NCBI RefSeq assembly: GCF_001975825.1
Contig: NZ_MTKN01000060.1
Location: 1-51,164 of the forward strand
From: [Flexibacter] sp. ATCC 35208
GTDB lineage: Bacteria; Bacteroidota; Bacteroidia; Chitinophagales; Chitinophagaceae
Length of the DNA stretch: 51,164 bases
Direction of reading: 5' to 3'
Each line of letters begins with the position of its first letter. Positions within the stretch are counted from its first letter, which is position 1. A program made the position numbers and the translations under genes. Positions 18,442 through 27,643 of this stretch are shown one piece after another. The notes below the pieces were generated by a model that saw nothing but the letters and a program-made list of their open reading frames with translations, was not told where the DNA came from and ran no database searches.

Positions 18442-20850
18442 TTAAAACCGTGCACTTAATGTAACACCATATGTACTGGGAGATGACATAATAACATTTC
18501 TACCAAAACTACTATCAGCGCTACCGTATAAGAGATACCTTTCACTGGTTAAGTTCTGGCCCCAAAAGAACAACCCATAACTATTATAATTTAATCCGAT
18601 TCTGGTATTTACCAGGGTATAAGTAGGTTGTTTGATAGAATTTTGCATATCAGCATAATATTTACCTATATTTCTGATATCTCCATGAACCACCGCTTTT
18701 AATTTTTTCGTTATTCCAAACTCGTATTGTGCACCCAGATAGATGGTATGGCCTGGCGTGTTAGACAAACTATTGCCGGCTACCTGTGTTTTTGTTTCTA
18801 CCCCAGTGGTATAATCTACTCTGGTCAATTCAAAGTCTTCATATTTAGTTTTATTCAAACCAACACTACCATCTACCTGCAAACCTTTTACAGGTATAGC
18901 AGAAACTTCTAATTCCAGACCCATGGACTGTGAATTACCAACATTCTCCAACGCATAAGTAAATGGGGAAACGATGTTACTCATCTGCATATCTTTCCAT
19001 TTAATGAGGAATGCTGATGCAGCTATACTGACCTTATTTTGTGCAAGGCTAGTCTTATACCCTATTTCAAAATTATCAGAGTATTCAGGATCGAATGTTT
19101 GCTTTGCGTTAGTACTTGTTGTAAATCGCTGTGCATTGATGCCTCCTGCACGGAAACCGCGATTATAAGTAGCATATACATTCGCATGATCATTTACGGC
19201 ATAGCTAAGAGCAAGTTTGGGCGAAAAAGCAGAATAAGTACCTTTGGCTGTGGTATCAGCAACATAGTTTGTTACTTCTCCATTTACCAGTACAGCATCA
19301 CCAAAACCGTTGAATGTTGACTGCCTGTTTTCATAGTCATAACGCAAACCAGCAGTGGCTTTAAATTTATCTGCCAATTGATAGCTCAGCTCTCCAAAAC
19401 CAGCCAGTCCATAGTTTTTAGCATCGTTCCTGGAAATGATGTATGAACCTGTGGCCAAACCATACGCTGCAGCATCAGACTCTGATAATTCATAGACATT
19501 ATCCCCACCATGGCTTTTCTGTGAAAAACCGTAAATGCCTGCTGTATATTGGAACCTTTTATCATTATTGGAGTTAATGCGTACCTCCTGACTATAAACT
19601 ACCTGTGGTGGTAATAATTCTCCCGGTTTCTTATCATAAAAGGAACTATAATACCCCGGGAAATAAATGTCCTTATATCCCATACGGATATTCTGGTAGG
19701 CAGAAATTGAAGTGAGCGTAAAGTTGTTACATGAATATTTAGCCACCAGGGAGTTATTGAATATATTTCTTTGATCTTGTCCAATTCTTCCAAGATTCAA
19801 TTTATTTGGATCAGCAAATCCGACGGAGTCATTAAATTGCGATACCATATAAGTAGAATTATTACTCCAGTCCCTTTGCCCTTTAATGTTCAGTGTAAGC
19901 ATCAGGCGACTTGAGGGCAACCATTTTAAAAATAAATTACCATACAGATTTTTCGTACCACCCAATTTTTTCCCGTTTATACTACCATCTGTTGCGCCGG
20001 TCCCGGTAGTATCATTTATATAAAATCCATCCTTTGTTTGAAACAATCCGGTAAATCCAAAAAATAATTTGTCTTTCACAATTGGCGTCTTAAAGCCAGC
20101 ACTATAGCGTTGCAGACCCTGATTTCCTACTCCTGCTTCGACAAAGCCCGATGTTTTATTGGTAGGTTTTTTAGTGATGATATTCACCACGCCTCCCATT
20201 GCATTCCGTCCAAATAAGGTTCCCTGAGGGCCTCTCAATACTTCAATTCGTTCTATATCTGTTAAAGCTCAACCATTGGCCAGAATATCAAGGTTATTGA
20301 CATCATCTATATAGGTAGAAACAGCAGGGTTTTCACTGAAAGCCTGGATACCTCTGATCGATTGAATTTGTTCGTAGGCAACACCCAATTCCTGATAAGC
20401 ATAATTAGGTACTAAAGCGGCCAGATCACCCAGGCCCCATATACGGTTATCTTCTATCTTTTTTGCAGAAAGGGAAGTAATTGAAGTGGCGACCTTCATA
20501 ATATCTTCTTCTCTTTTGTTAGCCGTTACGACAGCCTCACTTAATTGACGGTTTTGCTCAGTTAATGTGATATTCAGTTCTATTGCTTTGTTAGCAACCA
20601 CCTTTGTCCCGATAAGTTTTGTTGCAAAACCCATAGCGCTAATACTTAATTGATATGTTCCAGGTAAGATGTTGGCAATTTTAAAATCCCCTTGCTTATC
20701 GGTAATAGTTGATTTGTTTGTATTTAAAATGGTAATAGTGGCTCCTTCAATGATATTACTATTGGCGGATTTCACTGTACCACTGATGGATTGTCCCTGT
20801 AGATCCGTGAATAGAAACAATCCAAGTAATATGCATACGATTTCTTTCAT
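18442..20850 (-). pseudogene. TonB-dependent receptor interrupted by an in-frame UGA
   Basis: One reading frame encodes a receptor of about 802 residues, broken only by a TGA at 20271-20269. Before it: signal peptide, a carboxypeptidase-regulatory-like (CarbopepD_reg) domain (SGTVKSANSNIIEGATITILN), and the first part of the plug. After it, in the same frame, the plug continues as ALTDIERIEVLRGPQGTLFGRNAMGG and the full barrel follows to a terminal SARF. No other lesion was seen. CGA (Arg) or TGG (Trp) to TGA are single-base routes. The gene is probably recently inactivated, though readthrough, or restart at the ATG at 20238, cannot be excluded. It resembles receptors for iron complexes. Confidence 0.85.
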
Positions 20851-20876
20851 TTTTATTTATTGAATGCACAGTTTTT

Positions 20877-20904
20877 TAGTGTTGATATATTACTATCAAC
20901 ACTA
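20877..20904 (-). promoter_or_regulatory. Perfect inverted repeat upstream of the TonB receptor
   Basis: TAGTGTTGATA (20877-20887) and TATCAACACTA (20894-20904) are perfect 11-base arms with a 6-base spacer, 27 bases upstream of the receptor start. An outer ATGCAC/GTGCAT pair frames it. It could be an operator or a leader hairpin; a regulator was not identified. Confidence 0.55.
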
Positions 20905-21004
20905 TTTATTTTATAGTGCATAGAAAAAATAATTCCCGTATTACAAGTAAAACATATTTACCGGAATAAGCGAATTGATTCAGTAAGTTTTAATAGCGGA
21001 GTGT

Positions 21005-21397
21005 CTAAATAAAAATGGGAGGTTTCAGTAATCTTTTATCGATTAAAGGCTGATATAGGGAAGTCTTATTGGGAACAAAGGGATCTGCTAAAAATTTGTT
21101 TTCGTGAGAAATTTCTACAGGTATCATTGGAAAACCAGGCTGAAAAACAAATAGCTCATTCTTGCCAAAAGCATCAGCAAGTGCCTGCTCCTGTTGCTGT
21201 TCATTTTGTATCTGCTTCTTTAAATAACAATGCCCATTGCAATGCATCATTGGCTTGTCTTTGTTGATACAAAATTGCGCTGTAATTGCCTTTTGATTAA
21301 TATAGAAGTTTAAAAGGATAATACTTTTGCTAAAGGTTGTAATAAAAATCGCAACCATTGTTAGAAAAAGGACTATATGTTTAAAGCAATGGTTCAT
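21005..21397 (-). CDS. Small membrane protein with C-x9-C-x3-C motif (paralogue 1)
   Basis: About 130 residues, not a named family to my knowledge. An N-terminal hydrophobic segment (IVLFLTMVAIFITTFSKSII) is followed by NFYINQKAI and then CINKDKPMMHC-NGH-C, a charged Gln/Glu helix, and a tail ending LLKPPIFI. The same plan recurs at 21516-21911 and 23257-23622: hydrophobic helix, (F/Y)Y-x-N/K, C-x-N-x7-C-x-G-x-C, basic-acidic helix, C-terminal Pro-Pro. The Cys motif should face the periplasm and suggests metal or redox work. It is transcribed divergently from the second paralogue. I prefer the start at 21397 (MNHCFK) over 21436. Confidence 0.7.
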   Translation of the reverse strand: MNHCFKHIVLFLTMVAIFITTFSKSIILLNFYINQKAITAQFCINKDKPMMHCNGHCYLKKQIQNEQQQEQALADAFGKNELFVFQPGFPMIPVEISHENKFLADPFVPNKTSLYQPLIDKRLLKPPIFI

Positions 21398-21515
21398 GAA
21401 CAGTTTTGCTGGCAATTGACGAGCAAAAGTAAACATATTTTATATACTCTGCCGCAAAAAGGTGAAATAGAAAATATTTACAACAAATAAAAAATATCCA
21501 TGATAAAGGTTATTT

Positions 21516-21911
21516 TTGCCCCAAAATCAGGAATTGGCAATTTTTAAGCAAATATCAGTATTCTTATTAATGACTGCCCTTATGGCCCAGTCATTAAACA
21601 AGGTTCTTATTGTGTTTGATTATTACGCCAACACAGCCACATTTGCCGAAAAATGTGAAAATAAGGCCCGCCCTTCTATGCATTGTAATGGTAAGTGCCA
21701 GATGATGAAAAAGCTAAAACAGGAAGAAAACCGGGAAAATAAAGCCCCGGAAAAAAGAAGTGAGAACCGTGATGAGCTTGTTGTCTCGAATTACCCCCTG
21801 TTTACGCTGAATATCAATTTACCCGTAATTGTTGCACAGGAATACATTATCAATAATGATAGTACAATTGTTAAAATGCCCCGTTCCTGTTTCCATCCTC
21901 CTTCCTGCTAA
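21516..21911 (+). CDS. Small membrane protein with C-x9-C-x3-C motif (paralogue 2)
   Basis: 131 residues from a TTG start. A hydrophobic segment (QISVFLLMTALMAQSLNKVLIVF) is followed by DYYANTATFAEK, the motif CENKARPSMHC-NGK-C, a charged helix (MMKKLKQEENRENK), and a C-terminal FHPPSC. It shares MHCNGxC with the divergent neighbour and the spacing C-x9-C-x3-C with both paralogues. It has an additional Cys at the very C-terminus. It leads the plus-strand run that includes the SCO protein and the haem proteins. The function is not known; copper or haem handling is inferred from context. Confidence 0.65.
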   Translation: MPQNQELAIFKQISVFLLMTALMAQSLNKVLIVFDYYANTATFAEKCENKARPSMHCNGKCQMMKKLKQEENRENKAPEKRSENRDELVVSNYPLFTLNINLPVIVAQEYIINNDSTIVKMPRSCFHPPSC

Positions 21912-21987
21912 TTGATTTATGCTTCGCTGTTATGCCATGTAAGTAATTTACATGTGCTATGTATTTCCGATCACCCAAAAAATATGT

Positions 21988-22272
21988 ATGAAACATTTGT
22001 TAAGTTCTGTATACAACAGGATCAGGGCTAGCTATTTCTACCCGGAAATGAAACAACTGTTCCGGTTGGCTATGGCAGTCGCATTTTTATTCTGCATCTA
22101 CAATTACGGAAAAATATTGTTTACTGAACAAGGCAGTGTGTGGTCAGCCGTGTTTATGCTGGCCGTAGTGCTCGCATTGGTGATCAGAATTTACTTCCGG
22201 ATTATGATCATAAAGTATCATGAAAAAGATATTCATATCAGGCTGTTTGAAAACATACAGGACCGTGTCTAA
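21988..22272 (+). CDS. Small two-helix membrane protein
   Basis: About 94 residues, not recognised. Two hydrophobic helices are visible: LFRLAMAVAFLFCIYNYGKILF and AVFMLAVVLALVIRIYF. They are flanked by basic and aromatic residues, and the tail is soluble (MIIKYHEKDIHIRLFENIQDRV). I chose the ATG at 21988 (MKHLLS) because the preceding twelve in-frame residues look non-coding. It sits between the second Cys-motif protein and a TonB-receptor remnant, so it may once have preceded that receptor gene. Confidence 0.5.
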   Translation: MKHLLSSVYNRIRASYFYPEMKQLFRLAMAVAFLFCIYNYGKILFTEQGSVWSAVFMLAVVLALVIRIYFRIMIIKYHEKDIHIRLFENIQDRV

Positions 22273-22559
22273 CCTTTAATAACTTCTATGCCAGTTATCA
22301 ATTACCAGTGGGATTAGGAATAGGCGCCGGAGGAAATTATGCCTCCCGTAATCTGATCATTAATAATACAACGAACGGCCAGTTTTACCTGGATAGTTAT
22401 ACGCTTATCAATGCATCGCTATTCTACAATCATGCACGATACAGGTTTGCTATTACAGCTGATAATATTGGTAACAAGGCTTATTATACAGGTGGTTCCG
22501 GCACCTTTACTCCCGGAATGCTACGTAGATTTGCAGGTAGCATAGCAGTGCGATTCTAA
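22272..22559 (+). pseudogene. C-terminal remnant of a TonB-dependent siderophore receptor
   Basis: The frame encodes the last ~95 residues of a receptor barrel: NNFYASYQLPVGLGIGAGG, then a D-SYTLINAS strand, FAITADNIGNKAYYTGG and the terminal SIAVRF. This matches, strand for strand, the end of the siderophore receptor at 15100-17259 (FTWAFTADNLFNKKYYYGG, VKMHF). The plug and most of the barrel are absent, and the frame has no normal start (a GTG at 22308 is internal). It abuts the stop of the preceding small gene, so a deletion of about 2 kb has removed the rest. Confidence 0.8.
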
Positions 22560-22611
22560 TGGATGAAAGGTATGCTGCTCCTGGTAGCAGCATACCTTTA
22601 AATTAATTCTT

Positions 22612-23247
22612 ATGAAGACAGGAGTACCAATAGTATTATTTATCGTTATTATCAACGGGTTGATTTCCTGCCACCTTCAACCAAAGCGATTACCTATCCT
22701 TGGCGATGCTGATTATAGGCAGCATCCAATCACTGGTAAAACAGATACCATCTATCCGGTTATTGCAGACTTTAGACTTACGGATCAGGATAGTAATCTG
22801 ATCACAAACAGTACGTTTGACGACCGGATATATGTTGCCGATTTTATTTTCCTCTCCTGTCCAACCATTTGCCCTAAAATGACAAAGGAAATGCTGAAGG
22901 TATACCATGCCTTTGATGATAATAAACATGTGAACTTTATCTCACACACAATAGACCCGGAATATGATACAATTCCACGCCTGAGATCTTATAGCACATC
23001 CCTCGGCGTACAGACCGAAAGATGGCATTTTGTTACAGCCCCTGCAGATACTATTTACAAGCTGGCAGCTTCCTATTATGCAACCGTATATCCTGATAGC
23101 ACTGTGCCTGGAGGCTTTACACACAGTGGAGGCTTTTTATTGATAGACAAGCAAAGGCATATCAGGGGAGTTTATGATGGCACCGATACCACCGAAACCG
23201 GAAGATTGATCAGGGACATTCATGTACTGTTAAAAGAACGTATATAA
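22612..23247 (+). CDS. SCO1/SenC family copper chaperone lipoprotein
   Basis: A 211-residue thioredoxin-fold protein. The N-terminal hydrophobic segment ends in a lipobox (LISC). The copper/redox motif CPTIC is in FIFLSCPTICPKMTKEM (about residues 83-99), and the distal His ligand is in GGFTHSGGFLLID. SCO proteins deliver copper to cytochrome oxidases or act as thiol reductases of their copper sites. The neighbours here are the Cys-motif membrane proteins and two haem-c membrane proteins, not an obvious haem-copper oxidase, which makes its client unclear. It ends 9 bases before the third Cys-motif gene, so the two are probably co-transcribed. Confidence 0.9.
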   Translation: MKTGVPIVLFIVIINGLISCHLQPKRLPILGDADYRQHPITGKTDTIYPVIADFRLTDQDSNLITNSTFDDRIYVADFIFLSCPTICPKMTKEMLKVYHAFDDNKHVNFISHTIDPEYDTIPRLRSYSTSLGVQTERWHFVTAPADTIYKLAASYYATVYPDSTVPGGFTHSGGFLLIDKQRHIRGVYDGTDTTETGRLIRDIHVLLKERI

Positions 23248-23256
23248 GTATACATA

Positions 23257-23622
23257 TTGAAGAAGCTCGCAGCCATATTACTTATCTTTTCACTATTCAT
23301 TCAGACAACTGCCAATGTCTGGCTGGTAGGGCTGTTTTATTTGAAACGGGACTATATTGCGACCAACTATTGTATAAACCGGTTTGACAAAATTCCTGTA
23401 TGTAAAGGTTCCTGCTTTCTTGAAAAGCAATTGGAGAAAGAACAGGAAAGAGAGAAAAGAAATCTGGAACTTAAACAAACCCCAGTTACTCTTTGGGTGC
23501 ATGTCATTCAGACAACAGGACAGACATGCCCTATTGCTATTATTAAAAATAATTTCCCCGATATCAGCATCGATCTATTAACCGGTATTAAATATCCTAT
23601 CCTGCGCCCCCCTATCGCCTGA
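23257..23622 (+). CDS. Small membrane protein with C-x9-C-x3-C motif (paralogue 3)
   Basis: 121 residues from a TTG start, 9 bases after the SCO gene. Plan: hydrophobic segment (LAAILLIFSLFIQTTANVWLVGLF), YLKRDYIATNY, CINRFDKIPVC-KGS-C, a Lys/Glu helix (LEKQLEKEQEREKRNLELK), then a tail ending ILRPPIA. The Cys spacing and terminal Pro-Pro match the other two paralogues, while the residues around them differ (no MHCNG). Tight linkage to SCO is the best hint that the family works with copper or thiol chemistry at the periplasmic face. Confidence 0.7.
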   Translation: MKKLAAILLIFSLFIQTTANVWLVGLFYLKRDYIATNYCINRFDKIPVCKGSCFLEKQLEKEQEREKRNLELKQTPVTLWVHVIQTTGQTCPIAIIKNNFPDISIDLLTGIKYPILRPPIA

Positions 23623-23661
23623 TCCTTTCTACATATTTTTTTTGATCACCAATTAGTACCC

Positions 23662-24540
23662 ATGATAGTTATGAGGGAGTCAATCCCGGTTTACTCATTA
23701 GGTACTTTTGGCCCGGACTCAAATGATTTCCGTATAGACAGACTTTCTTTTCTGTTACAGCAATATCCTTTCCTGGAGCATCTGTACAGGCCATCTTATT
23801 ATATGCTAATATGTATATGGGAGGCCGTGGGATGGGTGACTATTGATAATGAAAAAATCAATGCGGAAGGGCCAAAAGTAATATTTGTAAAACCAAACAA
23901 CATCTGTTGCCTGGATTTAAGTAACCTGGCAACTGGCTTTATTGTGTGCTTTACAGATAATTTTTTTTCATTGAGGTATAATAATAATGTGCTGCACAGA
24001 TTTGCGTTCATGACACAGCATGCGTCAATAACAACAAGAATCAGTCATGAACAGACAAATAAATGGGATAACCTTTTACAGCAGATTCTGGATGAGTTTG
24101 AAAATATGCTCGAAGGAAAAAACGACCTGCTAAGATCTTATCTCAATATCCTGTTACACGAACTCGACCGCACTATATTTAAATTACCTGTTAAGGAAGA
24201 AAAGAATATAAAGCATGCAAAAATCATCCGGTTTGAGCAACTGGTAGAAGATAACTATGCACATCACCGGCATCCTTCTTTTTATGCAGATCAGCTACAT
24301 ATTACAACCAATTACCTGAATAAGCTCTGCCATGAGTTTTATCATATCACCAGTGGCAGCCTGATAAGGGCACGGATTGTGAAAGAAGCCAGCAGACTGC
24401 TGCACCATACCTCTCAGTCTGTAGCTGAGATTGCATATGAACTGGGATTCGAGAGTGCATCTTACTTCAATACATTTTATAAAAAGGAAACCGGCATGAC
24501 ACCGGAAAATTTTAGAAAATCAAAAACATTCAAATCATGA
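23662..24540 (+). CDS. AraC family transcriptional regulator
   Basis: A 292-residue regulator. The N-terminal ~185 residues are a cupin-like sensing domain without recognised specificity. The C-terminal two helix-turn-helix units run from about 195 to 290, including PSFYADQLHITTNYLNKLCHE and the family signature SVAEIAYELGFESASYFNTFYKKETGMTPENFRK. Its stop overlaps the start of the next small gene (ATGA), so they are translationally linked. It probably controls the haem-c genes downstream or the receptor/SCO genes upstream; no binding site was identified. Confidence 0.92.
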   Translation: MIVMRESIPVYSLGTFGPDSNDFRIDRLSFLLQQYPFLEHLYRPSYYMLICIWEAVGWVTIDNEKINAEGPKVIFVKPNNICCLDLSNLATGFIVCFTDNFFSLRYNNNVLHRFAFMTQHASITTRISHEQTNKWDNLLQQILDEFENMLEGKNDLLRSYLNILLHELDRTIFKLPVKEEKNIKHAKIIRFEQLVEDNYAHHRHPSFYADQLHITTNYLNKLCHEFYHITSGSLIRARIVKEASRLLHHTSQSVAEIAYELGFESASYFNTFYKKETGMTPENFRKSKTFKS

Positions 24541-24731
24541 ACAACAATAACCAAAAAACTATAGGATATATCTATTTCATCAATCGCGTAGCACTATTAC
24601 TTTTTATATGTGTGTTAGTATTCTTTTTTATCAGAGTAATGATTGTAAAAAAGGACAGTCACGAATTTGAAAACGTCAGGATTGAAAATGAAAATATCGA
24701 GTCTTCATTATCTATACATTCTTCCCTTTAA
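24537..24731 (+). CDS. Small single-span membrane protein
   Basis: 64 residues, not recognised. One transmembrane helix (VALLLFICVLVFFFIRVMIV, about 20-39) is flanked by a polar N-terminus and an acidic, Asn/Glu-rich tail. The start overlaps the AraC stop by four bases. It lies 56 bases before the first haem-c membrane protein, and a similar-sized single-span protein follows the second one, so it may be an accessory subunit of that complex. Confidence 0.5.
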   Translation: MNNNNQKTIGYIYFINRVALLLFICVLVFFFIRVMIVKKDSHEFENVRIENENIESSLSIHSSL

Positions 24732-24787
24732 TCGGAGCTGGACCAGCGATGTTATCACGAACTTTGTAAGATAAATGTAAGCTTAGT

Positions 24788-26254
24788 ATGGACTTTCCAT
24801 TATTTCACCTCGATTGGCTGAACGATAGGTTTTTGATAGCTATGATTGCTATCATTCATGTGCTCATTAATCATGGACTCGCTGTAGGGTTTATCCCATT
24901 GGTTACCTGGCTGGAACAAAAAGGGGTAAAAAATAGTAGTAGCGCAGAAATCACAGATTTTACCTGGGATAATATGGTGTATAAGATGATGAAAGTCGGT
25001 TTCATCATTACCACTACACTGGGCGCTATGACAGGAGTTGGTATCTGGTTTTCTGTAGCCCTCGTAAGCCCTGCATCTATAGGTAGTCTTATAAGAGTCT
25101 TCTATTGGGCATGGTTTACGGAATGGCTCGTGTTTGTAACTGAAGTTGTATTGATTGTTATTTACTTCCTGACTTGGAAGAATGCGAACAAATCATTGAC
25201 TTCCAAACTCAGGCACATCAGGTTTGGCTGGTTTCTATCTATTTTTTCCTGGATTACAATGGCCATTATTGTATCCATTCTTAGCTTCATGATGGACCCG
25301 GGCAACTGGAAAACACATCATAGCCTGCTGAATGGCTTTACAAATCCGATTTACCTGCCACAGTTAATGTTCCGTACCCCTACTGCAATGCTGGTTGGTG
25401 GCGTATTTGGCCTTATGTTGATTACGCTCTTTACAGATACAGGTACTGCCATGCGGCAAAAGGCTGTGCGGGCAGCTTCTGCCTGGATACTTTGCTGGGC
25501 TCCATTTTCACTGGCAGGAGCAATCAATTATTACAGGGTGATGCCCGCTGCCATGAAAGCAAACATGAGTACGGCTATAGGCACTATTGATTTTTCACAA
25601 TTTTACACCCTGTTGCAGTATGTCATAATGGTTGCAATAACCATCGTTTTACTACTGGCAATACTAGGCCTTTTAAAATCCGGGTGGATGAGGTTCCCTT
25701 TAGCACTGGTGGCCTGCATCATGGCTTTTGGTTTCCTTGGAATTTTTGAGCGTGTCAGGGAGTTTATCAGAAAGCCTTATGTAATTGGTGGTTACATGTA
25801 TAGCAACCTGTTGAGAGAAGAAGATTATCCACTTTATAAAAAAGACGGTATTCTCAAATATGCGACCTATACAAGTACGCCGGAAGTAACTCCGGATAAT
25901 AAAATTGAAGCAGGTCGTAATGTATTCATGCTGGCATGCAGCCGTTGCCATACCACACAGGGAGTCAATTCTATCACTTATGTATTTGAACGTATGTATG
26001 GATTTGGCAAACCACTGGATGAAAACTCAATGGCCGCCTATATACCTACAATGCACAATGCACGAACTTATATGCCGCCATTTCCTGGTAATAAACAGGA
26101 GCTAAAAGCACTGGTAGCTTATATCAAATATGTTCAGGAAACAAAAGAAGTGATCGAAGGTGCACAGACAGAGGGCGTAACAGTCAATAAACTAAATGAT
26201 ATGGAAGCTGCCAAAGTCGTCATGGAAAAACAACAGGAAGAAAAAACGCGCTGA
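24788..26254 (+). CDS. Cytochrome bd subunit I-like membrane protein with C-terminal haem-c domain
   Basis: 488 residues. About eight to nine hydrophobic helices cover residues 10-345; the start, DRFLIAMIAIIHVLINHGLAVGFIPLVTWLE, resembles the first helix of CydA-like quinol oxidases, with two His residues in it. Residues about 370-450 form a cytochrome c domain with the haem site CSRCH (384-388) and a downstream Met/Pro segment (YMPPFPG). A bd-like core fused to haem c suggests quinol oxidation coupled to a c-type cytochrome. The match to CydA is weak and from memory, so an unrelated quinol-interacting protein is possible. It is partnered with the next gene, 42 bases away. Confidence 0.65.
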   Translation: MDFPLFHLDWLNDRFLIAMIAIIHVLINHGLAVGFIPLVTWLEQKGVKNSSSAEITDFTWDNMVYKMMKVGFIITTTLGAMTGVGIWFSVALVSPASIGSLIRVFYWAWFTEWLVFVTEVVLIVIYFLTWKNANKSLTSKLRHIRFGWFLSIFSWITMAIIVSILSFMMDPGNWKTHHSLLNGFTNPIYLPQLMFRTPTAMLVGGVFGLMLITLFTDTGTAMRQKAVRAASAWILCWAPFSLAGAINYYRVMPAAMKANMSTAIGTIDFSQFYTLLQYVIMVAITIVLLLAILGLLKSGWMRFPLALVACIMAFGFLGIFERVREFIRKPYVIGGYMYSNLLREEDYPLYKKDGILKYATYTSTPEVTPDNKIEAGRNVFMLACSRCHTTQGVNSITYVFERMYGFGKPLDENSMAAYIPTMHNARTYMPPFPGNKQELKALVAYIKYVQETKEVIEGAQTEGVTVNKLNDMEAAKVVMEKQQEEKTR

Positions 26255-26296
26255 CCAACAGTAAAACAATTTAATTCATTTAAACAGAACTTAGAC

Positions 26297-27637
26297 ATGC
26301 TTTATTTTTTGCAGGCAACCACACCTGTACCAAGAGATATACCATTGGATTTACCATTGCCGGAATGGTTATTAGTAGTACTCCTCGTCATTTCATTTCT
26401 GGCTCATATCGTATTTGTAAATCTCATGCTGGGAGGCTCAATTATCACATTATGGGCTGAAATAAAGGGGTTAAAGGATAAGGATTATGATACCCTGGCA
26501 AATGAAATTGCGAAAACAATAACGGTCAATAAGAGTCTCGCAGTAGTGCTGGGAGTAGCACCGTTGTTAAGTATTAATACGCTTTACAGCATTTATTTTT
26601 ATTCTGCCAATGCACTGACTGGCCTAATGTGGATATCCATCATTCCACTTGTTACCATTGCCTTTTTGCTGACTTACATGCATAAATATACCTGGAAAAT
26701 TCTGGCACAGAACAAAGCATTACATCTTTCAATTATTGCGGCGGCCGTTGCTGTTTTCCTATTTATCCCATTAATATTCCTGGTAAATATCAACCTGATG
26801 TTGTTTCCTGAAAAGTGGGGTACAATCAAAGGTTTTATGAGTGCACTGGTATTGCCCAATGTATTTCCACGCTATCTGCATTTCATTTGTGCATCATTGG
26901 GTATCACCGGGCTATTCCTGTTCTGGTATACCGGGAGGAAAAATTATCCTTTCGAGAGTTTTTACTCCCATCTGAACAGATACGAAATAAAGAAAAAGGC
27001 TTATTCACTTACACTGGCTGCTTCTGCTGCCCAGTTTCTGATAGGCCCATTGGTATTGATGACATTACCCTCAAAAGGTATCGGCTGGAATCTTATTGGA
27101 GTGATCCTGACAGGTGCCGCTATTGCTATTCCTGCAATGATCTGGATATGGAAAGCAATTACCGGACCAGCAGAAAAAATAGACCGGCATTTTGGCAAAG
27201 TTGTATTGGCGTTAGGAACCACTGTTTTATTCATGGGTAGTGGCAGACATATATATCGTGCCAATGCGCTTGCACCTCACCGACAACTGATGGCTGCCAA
27301 AACTGCGGAGTTCGAAAAATTATCTGCTGAAGCAAGAGCTAATCCACAGGAAGAAGAAGAGGAAATGGAAATAGATCCATCACTGGGTGATGTTGCCAAA
27401 GGGGCCGCTCTTTTTAAAGCAAATTGTAGTGCCTGCCATCAGAAAGATACTAAACTGGTAGGGCCACCCATGCTGGAAATGGTAAGCATTTACCATGATC
27501 AGCCGGACAAGCTGAAAGCATGGATCAAAAAACCTGGTAAAAAACGGCCTGATTTTCCACAGATGCCAGCATTCGGCGACAAATTTTCCGGAGACGATCT
27601 GAGCGAATTAGCTAAATATATTTTATCAATAAAATAA
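26297..27637 (+). CDS. Multi-spanning membrane protein with C-terminal haem-c domain
   Basis: 446 residues. About eight hydrophobic helices cover residues 20-325 (for example WLLVVLLVISFLAHIVFVNLMLGG and WISIIPLVTIAFLLTYM). After an acidic Glu-rich linker (NPQEEEEEMEID) a cytochrome c domain holds CSACH (377-381) and a probable axial Met in FPQMPAFG. It follows the bd-like protein closely, and both have the same membrane-core plus haem-c tail design, so they probably form one electron-transfer complex in the inner membrane with the haem domains in the periplasm. I do not recognise a named family for the membrane part. Confidence 0.65.
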   Translation: MLYFLQATTPVPRDIPLDLPLPEWLLVVLLVISFLAHIVFVNLMLGGSIITLWAEIKGLKDKDYDTLANEIAKTITVNKSLAVVLGVAPLLSINTLYSIYFYSANALTGLMWISIIPLVTIAFLLTYMHKYTWKILAQNKALHLSIIAAAVAVFLFIPLIFLVNINLMLFPEKWGTIKGFMSALVLPNVFPRYLHFICASLGITGLFLFWYTGRKNYPFESFYSHLNRYEIKKKAYSLTLAASAAQFLIGPLVLMTLPSKGIGWNLIGVILTGAAIAIPAMIWIWKAITGPAEKIDRHFGKVVLALGTTVLFMGSGRHIYRANALAPHRQLMAAKTAEFEKLSAEARANPQEEEEEMEIDPSLGDVAKGAALFKANCSACHQKDTKLVGPPMLEMVSIYHDQPDKLKAWIKKPGKKRPDFPQMPAFGDKFSGDDLSELAKYILSIK

Positions 27638-27643
27638 TTATTT

